Source: an uncultured Burkholderiales bacterium (lineage in GTDB: Bacteria > Pseudomonadota > Gammaproteobacteria > Burkholderiales > Burkholderiaceae). Taken from it: 64,000 nucleotides of DNA. The translations under genes and the position numbers were made by a program. The DNA lies in the NCBI GenBank assembly GCA_946480465.1, contig CAMLJY010000021.1, forward strand, positions 1 through 64,000, written 5' to 3'. Under the pieces are notes generated by a model. The model saw only the letters and a program-made list of their open reading frames with translations, searched no databases and was not told the DNA's origin. This document shows, one piece after another, positions 41,243-49,994 of the stretch (its first letter is position 1; every line of letters begins with the position of its first letter).

Positions 41243-41272
41243 TTGCATCCCGCTTGAAGGCCATGCTATAGT
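41243..41272 (+). promoter_or_regulatory. Promoter of tRNA-Asp
   Basis: TTGCAT (41243-41248) and TATAGT (41267-41272) are separated by 18 bp, with an extended TG-like ATGC before the -10. The +1 would fall near 41279, about 17 bases before the mature tRNA. Confidence 0.7.
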
Positions 41273-41295
41273 GCAAGACTTGCTTGAGCCGCCGC

Positions 41296-41372
41296 GGAGT
41301 GGTAGTTCAGTTGGTTAGAATACCGGCCTGTCACGCCGGGGGTCGCGGGTTCGAGTCCCGTCCACTCCGCCA
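41296..41372 (+). tRNA. tRNA-Asp (GTC)
   Basis: A complete 77-nt tRNA. Acceptor arm GGAGTGG pairs with CCACTCC, followed by discriminator G and encoded CCA. The D-loop AGTTCAGTTGGTTAGAA, the anticodon stem CCGGC/GCCGG with loop CTGTCAC (anticodon GTC at 41330-41332) and the T-arm GCGGGTTCGAGTCCCGT are all canonical. A promoter lies just upstream and an intrinsic terminator just downstream, so it is a single-gene unit. Confidence 0.98.
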
Positions 41373-41396
41373 ATAACTCAAGCGAAATCAAAGACT

Positions 41397-41423
41397 TAGG
41401 CACCTCCGGGTGCCTATTTTTTT
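41397..41423 (+). terminator. Rho-independent terminator of tRNA-Asp
   Basis: TAGGCACC (41397-41404) pairs with GGTGCCTA (41409-41416) over a TCCG tetraloop and is followed by seven T. It lies 24 bp past the CCA end. The 248 bp from here to the peptidase start hold nothing else I can support. Confidence 0.93.
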
Positions 41424-41671
41424 GCCGCATTTTTGGAATGTGCCGCTTGTCGTGCAGCACGCCTCGTCAGAGGTGATCCACGGGTCCCGTGGCTCGCGAG
41501 CCGGCACGTCTTGGTGCGGCCAGAAGGCGGTATTGCGGGGGCCGCGTGGGGGCGTTATGCGGCTGCCGGGCCGTGCAGCACGAAGGGACGATCAGCCGCC
41601 GGGGAAACGATGCGCTGGCGGGGCGACACTGTCCCCACAATGTCTCACTCGCCCACAACGCGACTTCATCG

Positions 41672-43537
41672 ATGAAGCGCCTGCTTCGCATGCTCACTGG
41701 CGGCGCGGTCGTGCTGACCGTGCTGCCGCTCGCCGCACAGCCGGTCGTCCCCCAGCAGGGTGCCGCCAATGCCCCCCAGGTGTGGGACCTCACGCGCTTG
41801 TTCCCTTCCGATGCCGCATGGGATGCAGAGCGCCAAGTCCTGGCCGAGGAGCTGCAGGGGCTGCTGGCGCTGAAGGGCACGCTAGGCCGCGACGCCTCGG
41901 CGCTGCGCGTGACGCTGGACCGCATCTCCGCGGCCAGCCAGCGCCTGCGCCGCTTGACGGTGTATGCCAGCACGCAAACTTCCACGCAGTACGGCGACCG
42001 GCGCAATCAGGAACGCAGTGCGCTGGCTTCCGCATTGCAGGGGCAGTTCGCCAGCGCGGTGTCCTGGGTCGACTCCGAACTGCAGTCCATTGGGGCGCAG
42101 AAGCTGGCGCTGTTCCAGGCCATGGAACCGGGCCTCGCGAAGCATGCGGTGCGCATCCGGCAGGCGCTTCGCCAGGCGCCGCACACGCTGGCGGCCGAGG
42201 CCGAGGCCGCGCTGGGGGCGATGACGCCGGTGCTCGGCTCCTTCGGCGACCTGCGCGAGCTGCTCGTGAATGCCGACATCGCCTGGCCCACCATCACCGC
42301 GGACGGCCAGCCGGTGCGGCTGAACGGTCCCGGCTACGTCAGGTTGCGCGCTCATGCCGACCGGGGCGTGCGCCAGCAGGCATTCGCCGGCTTCTACAAG
42401 ACCTACGGCCAGTTCGAGAACACGTTCGGTGCGTTGCTGGCGCAGCGCGTGCAGCTGGGTGTGACGCAAGCCAGGCTGCGCGGGCACGCCAGCGCAGCGG
42501 CCGCCTCGCTCTTTGCGAGCGAAGTTCCCGAGGCCGTGCTGCGCACCCTGGTGGCCGAGGCGAACCGGTCCCTGCCCAGCCTGCACCGCTACTTCCGCCT
42601 GCGCCAGAAACTGCTGAACCTGCCCGACCTGCACTACCACGATGTCTACCCGAACCTCGTGCGTTCGGAGAAGCGCTATCCCGTCGAAGACGCGGCCGCG
42701 CTGACGCTGGCAGCCATGAAGCCGCTGGGCGAGGAGTACCAGTCCCAGCTGGCGCTCGCCCTCCAGGGGCGCACCATGCACGTGCGGCCGCAGCCTGGCA
42801 AGCGCGGCGGTGCCTACGCCGCCAGCGTGTATGGCATGACGCCGTACATCTTCCTCAACCACGCCGACACCTACGAGAGCCTGGTGACCTTCGCGCACGA
42901 GTGGGGCCACGGCATGCACGCGGTGCTGTCGCAGCGGGCGCAGCCTCCCGAATCGGCGCAATACCCGTTGTTCCTGGCGGAGATCGCCTCGATGACCAAC
43001 GAGGTGCTGCTGGCCGAGCAGCTCCTGAGGCAGGCCGCCAGCCGTGACGAGCGGCTCTTCGTGCTGAGCGAGTTGCTGGAACGCATCCGCGGCGGCTTCT
43101 TCCGCCAGACCATGTTTGCCGAGTTCGAGTTGGCGGTGCACGACGCGTCGCAGCGCGGCGAGGCCCTGTCCGGCAAGCGCTTCACCGAGATGTACTGCGG
43201 GTTGCTGCGCAAGTACCACGGCAGCGACGCGGGCGTGATGGCGATCGACCCGGCCTACTGCGTCGAGTGGGCCTACATCTCGCATTTCCATCGGCCGTTC
43301 TACGTCTATGCCTACGCCACCAGTGCGGCGGCAGCGCAGTTCTTCGGTGAGCGCCTCGCGCGGGGCGAGCCGGGCGTGCGCGAGGCGTACCTGGGCGTGC
43401 TGAAGGCCGGAGGTTCGGTGCCGCCGCACGAGCTGCTGGTGAAGGCCGGGCTGGACCTCACGGCGCCGGGGCCCTATCGCGCCCTGCTCGCACGCATGAA
43501 CGAGGTGATGGACGAGATGGAAGCCCTGCTGCGCTGA
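41672..43537 (+). CDS. pepF: Exported M3-family oligoendopeptidase (PepF-like)
   Basis: A 621-residue zinc metallopeptidase of family M3. An N-terminal signal peptide (MKRLLRMLTGGAVVLTVLPL..., cleavage near LAAQ) places it in the periplasm, unlike typical cytoplasmic PepF. The zinc motif HEWGHGMHA is followed by the third-ligand Glu segment LAEIASMTNE. The C-terminal FHRPFYVYAYATS region is typical of oligoendopeptidase F. It is expected to cut short peptides. The start at 41672 gives the signal peptide; the longer frame from 41489 adds unrelated Arg-rich sequence. No strong Shine-Dalgarno was seen. Confidence 0.9.
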   Translation: MKRLLRMLTGGAVVLTVLPLAAQPVVPQQGAANAPQVWDLTRLFPSDAAWDAERQVLAEELQGLLALKGTLGRDASALRVTLDRISAASQRLRRLTVYASTQTSTQYGDRRNQERSALASALQGQFASAVSWVDSELQSIGAQKLALFQAMEPGLAKHAVRIRQALRQAPHTLAAEAEAALGAMTPVLGSFGDLRELLVNADIAWPTITADGQPVRLNGPGYVRLRAHADRGVRQQAFAGFYKTYGQFENTFGALLAQRVQLGVTQARLRGHASAAAASLFASEVPEAVLRTLVAEANRSLPSLHRYFRLRQKLLNLPDLHYHDVYPNLVRSEKRYPVEDAAALTLAAMKPLGEEYQSQLALALQGRTMHVRPQPGKRGGAYAASVYGMTPYIFLNHADTYESLVTFAHEWGHGMHAVLSQRAQPPESAQYPLFLAEIASMTNEVLLAEQLLRQAASRDERLFVLSELLERIRGGFFRQTMFAEFELAVHDASQRGEALSGKRFTEMYCGLLRKYHGSDAGVMAIDPAYCVEWAYISHFHRPFYVYAYATSAAAAQFFGERLARGEPGVREAYLGVLKAGGSVPPHELLVKAGLDLTAPGPYRALLARMNEVMDEMEALLR

Positions 43538-44304
43538 TTGCAGCGGCTTCTGCGCGAGGCCGGTCCGCTGCGGTCGCGACTGTCACGCGGCGCCGTCGAA
43601 CGCTGGCCGCTTCGGGCTGCCCGAAACCGTTCAATTCACGCTGCCCGCGGATCAGGACGATCCCGGAGTCGATTGACGCGGCGAATCTCGTCCCTGCCTT
43701 GAAGCAAGGCATTTGAGAAATCAACAGCCATGAATTGGAATCAGCTATTCAATGCTGATTCAGGCAATGCCATGGCGTTCCTCAACGTGCCATTGGTGAG
43801 CGTGATGTGACGAATGGCGTGACGAATGGCGTGACGATGCCGGTGCCAATGCGGGCCACCGTATGCGCCCTTGGATTCGATGGCCGATTGGACGGCATGG
43901 GGGGCGCCGGCGCCAGCTGGGGTGGACCCTAGCTGGTGCAGTGTTCGACGCTGGATGACACCCATGGAACCGGGACTTTGCCCTCTGGTGTCATTGCGTA
44001 CCTTGCAGGCGCGAACGGCCATTTGCTGTGGTTCGCGCCTGGCCGCAGGGGCAGATTCGCCGCCCCATCAGCGCCGCTTGGCGGCGAATACTTCCACTGC
44101 GTGGATCGCCGCGAATGCGGCAATCCGGTCAAGACTGAATCGCGCTTCTTTGCGTCGAGAACAAGTTTGCTAATGCACCTCATTTGATGTGTATTGAAGA
44201 GTCGGCCGCGAATCAGAATTGACTGCAATCCCGCGGGGCATGTGCTTCGATGCACGGCCGCCGAACGGCAGCGAGGATCCGACCAGCACGAATGGAGTTC
44301 ACCG
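43538..44304. other. 767-bp intergenic region before the export locus
   Basis: No convincing gene lies here. Short frames exist on both strands but lack Shine-Dalgarno sites, domains or typical codon bias. Base composition is visibly less GC-rich than the surroundings from about 43640 to 44230. A 12-bp direct repeat TGACGAATGGCG occurs twice in tandem (43808-43831). The only promoter-like pair I can suggest is TTGCTA (44167-44172) with TGTATT (44190-44195), 17 bp apart. The length and composition fit a long control region for the six-gene operon downstream. Confidence 0.5.
44167..44195 (+). promoter_or_regulatory. Weak promoter candidate for the export/adhesin operon
   Basis: TTGCTA and TGTATT with 17-bp spacing each match 4 of 6 consensus bases, 110 bp before the first ATG of the operon (44305). 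This is a suggestion only; other sigma factors may be used. Confidence 0.25.
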
Positions 44305-45765
44305 ATGGGACGCCCCATGTCCATGCCTCCGGCCTGCCCGGAGCCCTGCGAAGCGCAGGCGGCCACACGCGCACATGCACACGCCCAGGCCCAGGCGAGC
44401 GATGCCGCCAGCGTGCTGCGCCTGCAGGGCCTGCTGCTGCGCCACGGCAGCCTGGCCGATGCGGCGTTGGCCATGGCAAGTGAACTGGCGGCCACGCTGC
44501 AGGGCGATGTGGTGGCACTGGGCGCCGTGGCCGGCGGCGGCGCGGCGGTGGAGATCCTGGCCCTGTCGGGCCGGGCAGGCCTGGCGGCGGACCAGATGCA
44601 GCAGCGGCGATTGGCGGCGGCCATGCAGGAGAGCATCGACCAGGGCTGTGCGGTCGTGTACCCGCCCGTGGCGGGCACGCCGATGCGCATCGTGCTGGCG
44701 CATGCCGACCTGCATGCCGCCGGCGGCCAGGTCACGGCCACCACGGTGCTGGTGCATGAGGGCCGTGTGATCGGCGCGTTGTTGGCGCAGTGGCCGGGCG
44801 CGGCGCCGCCCGATGCGATCCGGCTGGCGCTGCTGGACAGCCTGGCGCACGCCGCCGGGCCGGCGCTGGCGCTGCGGCGTTGCGCCGAGCGCGGCTGGCG
44901 CACGCGCCTGGCCGACACACTGCGCGCCGGCTGGCGCCGCGCCATGCGGCGCGGCGATCCGTTGCCGATGCTGGTCGCGGGTGCGGTGCTGGCCGGCCTG
45001 GTCTTGTTGACGGCGTTGCCGGTGCAGCACCGCGTCGGTGCACCGGCGCGGGTGGAAGGCGCGGTGCAGCGCGTGGTGCCGTCGCCGCTGGACGGGTTCC
45101 TGCACAAGAGCCATGTGCGTCCCGGCGACCAGGTGCGGGCGGGCGACCTGCTGGCTGAGCTGACCGACCAGGACCTGGCGCTGGAGCGGCGCAAGCTGGA
45201 AGCCGCGGTGAACCAGCATGAAAACGCCTACGCGGCCGCCTTGGCGCGCGCCGACCGTGCGCAGTTCGTGATCACGCAGGGCAAGGCGGTGGAAGCCCGG
45301 GCGCAGCTGGACCTGGTGCGGCAGCAGATTGCGCGCACCCGGCTGTTGGCGCCCATCGACGGTGTGGTGATCAAGGGCGACCTGGGACAGGCCCTGGGTG
45401 CTCCGGTGCAGCGCGGTGAGGCTTTGCTGACCATCGCGCCGGCCGATCGGTACCGCGTCATCGTCGAGGTGGACGAGCGCGACGTGGCCTGGGTGCGGCC
45501 CGGTGTCGCGGGCCAGCTGGCGCTGTCGGCCTGGCCGGGCGAACGCTTGGCCATCGTCGTCGGGCACGTCACGCCCGTGGCGGCGGTGCGCGACGGGCGC
45601 AATGCCTTCGAGGTGGAGGCCCGCCTCGCCGGCCCGGCGCCGATGCTGCGGCCGGGCCTGCAGGGCGTGGCGAAGATCGAGGCCGGCGAACGCTCGCTGG
45701 CCTGGATCTGGGGCCACCACGCCGCCGACTGGCTGCGCCTGGCCTGGTGGTCGTGGGGCGCGTGA
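44305..45765 (+). CDS. GAF-HlyD membrane fusion protein
   Basis: A 486-residue inner-membrane adaptor. Residues about 30-195 form a cytoplasmic GAF-like domain (LRLQGLLLRHGSLADAALAM..., HEGRVIGALLAQW). A single transmembrane helix follows (MLVAGAVLAGLVLLTALPV, about 220-240). The periplasmic HlyD part consists of a biotinyl-lipoyl-like hybrid (SPLDGFLHKSHVRPGDQVRAG), a short helical hairpin and a beta barrel (LGQALGAPVQRGEALLTIAP). The ATG at 44305 follows GGAG. It is the first gene of the six-gene locus, with 1 bp before the M50-HlyD gene. The GAF domain suggests that export responds to a cytoplasmic ligand. No ABC-transporter partner is present. Confidence 0.82.
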   Translation: MGRPMSMPPACPEPCEAQAATRAHAHAQAQASDAASVLRLQGLLLRHGSLADAALAMASELAATLQGDVVALGAVAGGGAAVEILALSGRAGLAADQMQQRRLAAAMQESIDQGCAVVYPPVAGTPMRIVLAHADLHAAGGQVTATTVLVHEGRVIGALLAQWPGAAPPDAIRLALLDSLAHAAGPALALRRCAERGWRTRLADTLRAGWRRAMRRGDPLPMLVAGAVLAGLVLLTALPVQHRVGAPARVEGAVQRVVPSPLDGFLHKSHVRPGDQVRAGDLLAELTDQDLALERRKLEAAVNQHENAYAAALARADRAQFVITQGKAVEARAQLDLVRQQIARTRLLAPIDGVVIKGDLGQALGAPVQRGEALLTIAPADRYRVIVEVDERDVAWVRPGVAGQLALSAWPGERLAIVVGHVTPVAAVRDGRNAFEVEARLAGPAPMLRPGLQGVAKIEAGERSLAWIWGHHAADWLRLAWWSWGA

Positions 45766-45766
45766 C

Positions 45767-47923
45767 GTGAACGCCGCGCTCTTCAGCAGCCGCTGGTTCC
45801 GGGTGGCCGACTTGAAGCCACGCCTGCGTGCGCAGGTGCGGGTCCAGCGCCAGGCCTGGCGCGGCCAGCGCTGGTACTTGCTGACGGATATGGTGAGCGG
45901 TCACCACCACCGGCTCAATGAATCGGCGCACCAGTTCATCGGCCGCTGCGACGGGCGGCGCAGCGTGCGCGAGGTGTGGCATGCGCTGCTAGAACAGCAG
46001 CCAGACGCTGCGCCCACGCAGGACGAGGTGGTGGTGCTGCTGGGCCACCTGGATGAATTGGAGCTGCTGCAGGCCGGCCGGGCGGCCGATGCGCGCACGC
46101 TGATGCAGCGGCGCGAGGTGCACCAGCGCCGCCGGCGCCGCAGCCTGCTAAACCCCTTCTCGCTGCGCCTGCCGCTGGCCGACCCCATGCGCTGGCTGCA
46201 GCGCCTGGACCCCTGGGCGCAGCGGCTGTTCCAGCCCGGCGTGTTGGCCGCATGGGCGGTGCTGGTGATGCTGGCGCTGCTGCTGGCCGGGCTGGAATGG
46301 CCGGCGTTGCGCCAGCACGGCGCGCAGCTGCTGGGCAGCAGCGGCAGCCTTGCGCTGGCCTGGCTGATCTATCCCGTGATGAAGGCGCTGCACGAGCTGG
46401 GGCACGCGTTGGCAGTGCGGCGCTGGGGTGGCGAAGTGCGCGAGTGCGGCATCGGCCTGATGTTCCTGGTGCCGGCGCCCTACGTGGATGCGTCCGCGGC
46501 CACGGCTTTCCCGCGGCGGCACCAACGCATGGCCGTGGGTGCCGCGGGCGTGATGGTGGAGCTGGGCCTGGCCGCGCTGGGGCTGGTGCTGTGGGTGCTG
46601 ACGCAGCCGGGCCTGGTGCATGACGCGGCTTTCGTCGTGATGGCCATCGGCGCCGGCTCCACGCTCTTCTTCAACGGCAACCCGCTGCTGAAGTTTGACG
46701 CGTACCACGTGGTGTGCGATCTGTTCGCGCTGCCGAACCTGGCCGCCCGCAGCCATGCCTGGTGGAGCCATGCCCTGGCCCGGCTGCTGCTGGGCGGGCG
46801 GGCGGAATGGCCCGCGCATGCTCCCGGCGAACGGCGCTGGCTGTGGGCCTACGCGCCGCTGTCGTGGGTCTACCGGCTGGTCCTGTCGGTGGCGGTGGTG
46901 ACCTGGCTGGGGGGGCAGTGGGTGCTGCTGGGGCTGGCGGCGGCGGCCTACGTCGGCTTCACCGTGCTGCTGCAGCCGCTGCAGCGCTGGGCCACCCAGG
47001 CCATGGCCGGGGCACAGCCCGGGCGTGAACTGGCACGCCTGCGCCTGCGGCTGGGCCTGGTCGCGGCCACCGCGGCCCTGGCCGTGTTCGTGCTGCCGCT
47101 GCCGCTGCCGCTCACCACGGTGGCCCCGGCCATCGTATGGCTGCCGGATGAGGCGCAGCTGCGCGCCGAGGTGGACGGCTTCGTGCAGGAACTGCCCGTG
47201 CCTGACGGAGCGATGGTGCAGCCTGGCGACCTGGTCATGCGGCTTTCCAACCCCGAGCTGGAATCGCAGCGCGGGCAACAGGCCCAGCGGCTGGAAGGGC
47301 TGCGCGTGCAGCAGGCGCAGCGCTGGCTGGGCGACCCGGCCGCGGCGCAGAACCTGGCGCTCGACATCCAGCGCGCGCAGGCCGAACTGGCGCGCCTGGA
47401 CGAGCGCATTGCGCATTTGCAGGTGCGCAGCGCGGTGGCCGGCCGCTTGACCATGCCGCGCCAGGCCGACCTGCTCGGCAGCCACCGGCGCCGGGGCGAC
47501 ACTCTGGGCCACGTGCTGGCCCCCGGTTCGCTGCGCGTTCGGGCGGCCGTGGCCGAGGCGGACGCTCATCTGGTGCGTCAGCACACGCGCAGCGCGCAGG
47601 TGCGGCTGTACGAAGCGCCGGGCCGGCCGCTGCGTGCGCTGCCGCATCTCCACGCCGCCGCGGCCACGCACCAGTTGCCCAGCGCCGCCCTGGCCGACCG
47701 CGGCGGCGGCCCGCACCGCAGTGATCCGGCGCAGCCCGACGGCACGCGCAGCCTGCTGCCGGTGGTGCTGGTCGACCTGGCCCCGCAGGATGAACTGCCG
47801 CTGCGCGTGGGCGGGCGCGCCTGGGTGCGTTTCGAGCATGGCCACGAACCACTGGCGCTGCAGGCCCAGCGCCGGGCGGCGCAGCTCTTCCTTCGGCATT
47901 TCACCCCGGGAGCAACACGATGA
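45767..47923 (+). CDS. PqqD-like / M50 site-2 protease / HlyD fusion protein
   Basis: A 718-residue protein from a GTG at 45767, 1 bp after the previous stop. Residues about 35-110 look like a PqqD-type peptide-binding domain (HRLN at 48-51, CDG at 61-63). Residues about 150-440 are polytopic and carry the site-2-protease motif LHELGHAL (zinc His209 and His213, Glu210) and the third-ligand region NGNPLLKFDAYHVV (Asp311). Residues about 460-718 are a periplasmic HlyD/lipoyl-type adaptor with a coiled coil (about 500-550). I infer that it captures the leader of a secreted substrate, processes it in the membrane and hands it to the periplasmic conduit. The likely substrate is the giant protein at 50996. 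Start and substrate are inferences. Confidence 0.83.
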   Translation: MNAALFSSRWFRVADLKPRLRAQVRVQRQAWRGQRWYLLTDMVSGHHHRLNESAHQFIGRCDGRRSVREVWHALLEQQPDAAPTQDEVVVLLGHLDELELLQAGRAADARTLMQRREVHQRRRRRSLLNPFSLRLPLADPMRWLQRLDPWAQRLFQPGVLAAWAVLVMLALLLAGLEWPALRQHGAQLLGSSGSLALAWLIYPVMKALHELGHALAVRRWGGEVRECGIGLMFLVPAPYVDASAATAFPRRHQRMAVGAAGVMVELGLAALGLVLWVLTQPGLVHDAAFVVMAIGAGSTLFFNGNPLLKFDAYHVVCDLFALPNLAARSHAWWSHALARLLLGGRAEWPAHAPGERRWLWAYAPLSWVYRLVLSVAVVTWLGGQWVLLGLAAAAYVGFTVLLQPLQRWATQAMAGAQPGRELARLRLRLGLVAATAALAVFVLPLPLPLTTVAPAIVWLPDEAQLRAEVDGFVQELPVPDGAMVQPGDLVMRLSNPELESQRGQQAQRLEGLRVQQAQRWLGDPAAAQNLALDIQRAQAELARLDERIAHLQVRSAVAGRLTMPRQADLLGSHRRRGDTLGHVLAPGSLRVRAAVAEADAHLVRQHTRSAQVRLYEAPGRPLRALPHLHAAAATHQLPSAALADRGGGPHRSDPAQPDGTRSLLPVVLVDLAPQDELPLRVGGRAWVRFEHGHEPLALQAQRRAAQLFLRHFTPGATR

Positions 47924-49935
47924 CGCGTGCGGACCTGCCCATTCCCGGCCCCGTGTGGGGCGACTACCCGCAACGCCACGCGTCGCCGCCCGGCCTGGCG
48001 GTGCGCTGGAGCCGCGCCATGCTGGCCACGGGCGGCGGCCTGGTCGATGCGCTGGACGCCTGGCTGCCGCTGCGGGACGCGCGCTGGCTGGCCCGCGTCA
48101 ACGCCGAGGCGGAATCGATGGCGCAGCTGGATCCGGGCATCGCGCTGCACCTGGTGCGCAGCGCGCTGCTGCGCCAGGGGCTCACGCCGGCCACCAGCGC
48201 GCAGGCGCTGGCCCTGGCCGGCCGTGCCGCGCACGCCGCACTGGGCGTGCGGCCTTTCGGCACCCAGTTGATGGCGGCGCGCGCGATGCTGGACCAGCAA
48301 CTGGCCGAGATGGCCACCGGCGAGGGCAAGACCCTGGCCGTGGCGTTGGCGGCGGCGGCCGGCGCGCTGGCCGGCATGCCGGTGCACGTGCTCACCGCCA
48401 ACGACTACCTGGTGTCGCATGACGCGCACAGGATGCGGCCGCTGTATGCCGCCCTGGGGTTGAGCGTGGGCCAGGTGCGGCAGGCCGACGGTGAGGCGGC
48501 GCGCCGGCGTGCGTATGCCTGCGACGTCACTTACGTCACCGCACGCGAGCTGGTGTTCGACTACCTGCGCGATGGCCTGCTGGAACAGCGGGCCAGCGCA
48601 GCGACCGCCGTGGCCACCGGGTGCGGCAGCGGCACCGGCAGCGGCACCGCTGCCGCGAGGCCGCACACGCTGCTGCGCGGGCTGTGCATGGCCATCGTCG
48701 ACGAGGCGGACGCGATCCTGATCGACGAGGCCGGCATGCCGCTCATCCTGTCGCAGCCGGACGCTGATCCGCTGGCGCGCCGGCATGCGCAGCAGGTGCT
48801 GCGCTTTGCACGCACGTTGCGCGAGGAGGCCGACTATCAGCTGGACGACTCGGCCATGGTGGCGGCCCTGACCGCGCGCGGCCGCGAACGGCTGGAGCAG
48901 GCCGCGGCCGCCGTGGCGGCGGCCTGCGACATGCCGGCCTGGCGCCACCGCGCTCACCGCGAGCACAGCGTGTGCGTGGCGCTGGCCGCGCAGTACCTCT
49001 ACCAGCGCGACCGGCACTACCTGGTGCGTGACGGGCAGGTGCAAGGCATCGACCAGAACACCGGCCGCGTGGCCGAGGGGCGAGTGTGGGGCCAGGGCCT
49101 GCAGCAGCTGATCGAGGTGAAGGAGGGCTGCGAACCCAGCCCGGCCATGGCGACGCTGGCGCAGATCACCTATCAGCGCTTCTTCACCCGCTACGTGCGC
49201 CTGAGCGGTTGCAGCGGCACGCTGCGCGAGGCGGCGGTGGAACTGCGCGCCGCGTACGGCCTGGCCGTGCGCCGGGTGCCGCTGCGCTGCCGCGCGCGCC
49301 GCCGCTGGGAAGGCACGCGCCTGTACCCCGACCATGCCGCGCTGTGGAGCGCGGTGGCCGATCGCGTGGCGCAGATGCGTGCGCGCGACCGGCCGGTGCT
49401 CGTGGCCACCGAATCGGTGGCCGAAGCGCAGGACCTGGCCCGCATGCTGATGAAGCGCGGCTTCCCGGCAGCGGTGCTGCATGCCCGCAACGACGAGGAA
49501 GAGGCCCGCGTCATCGCCCAGGCCGGGCAGCACGGCGCCATCACGGTGACCACCAGCATCTCCGGCCGCGGCACCGACATCCTGCTGGGCCGCGGCGTGG
49601 CGGCGCTGGGCGGCCTGCACGTGGTGAGCTGCCAGCTCAACGTGGCGCGCCGCATCGACCGCCAGTTGGCCGGCCGCGCTGCGCGCCAGGGCGACCCCGG
49701 CTCGGTGGAGACCATGCTGTCGCTGGACAACGCGCTGCTGGCGCGGGCCTGGTCCGGGCCGATGCGCGCGGCCCTGCGCCCGGTGGTCCGCCTGCTGCCC
49801 GGCCCGCTGCTGCGCCTGCTGCTGCGCGGGCCGCAGCGCGGCGAGGAGCGCAGCCACCGCGAAGCCCGGCGCCGGCTGCTGGCGCAGGACGAACGCTGCG
49901 CCGGGCAACTGCCCTATGGCGGTCGGGCCGCTTGA
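47920..49935 (+). CDS. SecA-like translocation ATPase (short paralog)
   Basis: A 671-residue DEAD-type motor clearly related to SecA: Walker A MATGEGKT (131-138), VLTANDYLVSHDA, Walker B VDEADAILIDEA (from 260), ITYQRFFTRYVRLSGCSGT, SGRGTDILLG (from 548) and DRQLAGRAARQGDPGS (about 580-595). Compared with housekeeping SecA (about 900 residues) it lacks the C-terminal scaffold/wing portion and zinc-binding tail. It also has an Ala/Gly/Thr-rich insert (about 225-245) before Walker B. It overlaps the M50-HlyD gene by 4 bp. I read it as a dedicated motor for the locus, not the cell's main SecA. Whether it docks on SecYEG or on the M50-HlyD protein is unknown. Confidence 0.88.
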   Translation: MTRADLPIPGPVWGDYPQRHASPPGLAVRWSRAMLATGGGLVDALDAWLPLRDARWLARVNAEAESMAQLDPGIALHLVRSALLRQGLTPATSAQALALAGRAAHAALGVRPFGTQLMAARAMLDQQLAEMATGEGKTLAVALAAAAGALAGMPVHVLTANDYLVSHDAHRMRPLYAALGLSVGQVRQADGEAARRRAYACDVTYVTARELVFDYLRDGLLEQRASAATAVATGCGSGTGSGTAAARPHTLLRGLCMAIVDEADAILIDEAGMPLILSQPDADPLARRHAQQVLRFARTLREEADYQLDDSAMVAALTARGRERLEQAAAAVAAACDMPAWRHRAHREHSVCVALAAQYLYQRDRHYLVRDGQVQGIDQNTGRVAEGRVWGQGLQQLIEVKEGCEPSPAMATLAQITYQRFFTRYVRLSGCSGTLREAAVELRAAYGLAVRRVPLRCRARRRWEGTRLYPDHAALWSAVADRVAQMRARDRPVLVATESVAEAQDLARMLMKRGFPAAVLHARNDEEEARVIAQAGQHGAITVTTSISGRGTDILLGRGVAALGGLHVVSCQLNVARRIDRQLAGRAARQGDPGSVETMLSLDNALLARAWSGPMRAALRPVVRLLPGPLLRLLLRGPQRGEERSHREARRRLLAQDERCAGQLPYGGRAA

Positions 49936-49994
49936 ACGCCTGATCGCCTGATCGTGATCGAACCTGGCCCACCGACCCACTCCGCGTGTGAACC

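Noticed and set aside
43741..44187. Small frames on both strands in the spacer before the export locus
   Set aside because: No Shine-Dalgarno, no domain, start codons mostly GTG, and the frames overlap each other on opposite strands.
47920..49935. Housekeeping SecA
   Set aside because: It is about 230 residues too short, lacks the C-terminal zinc tail and sits in an adhesin operon.
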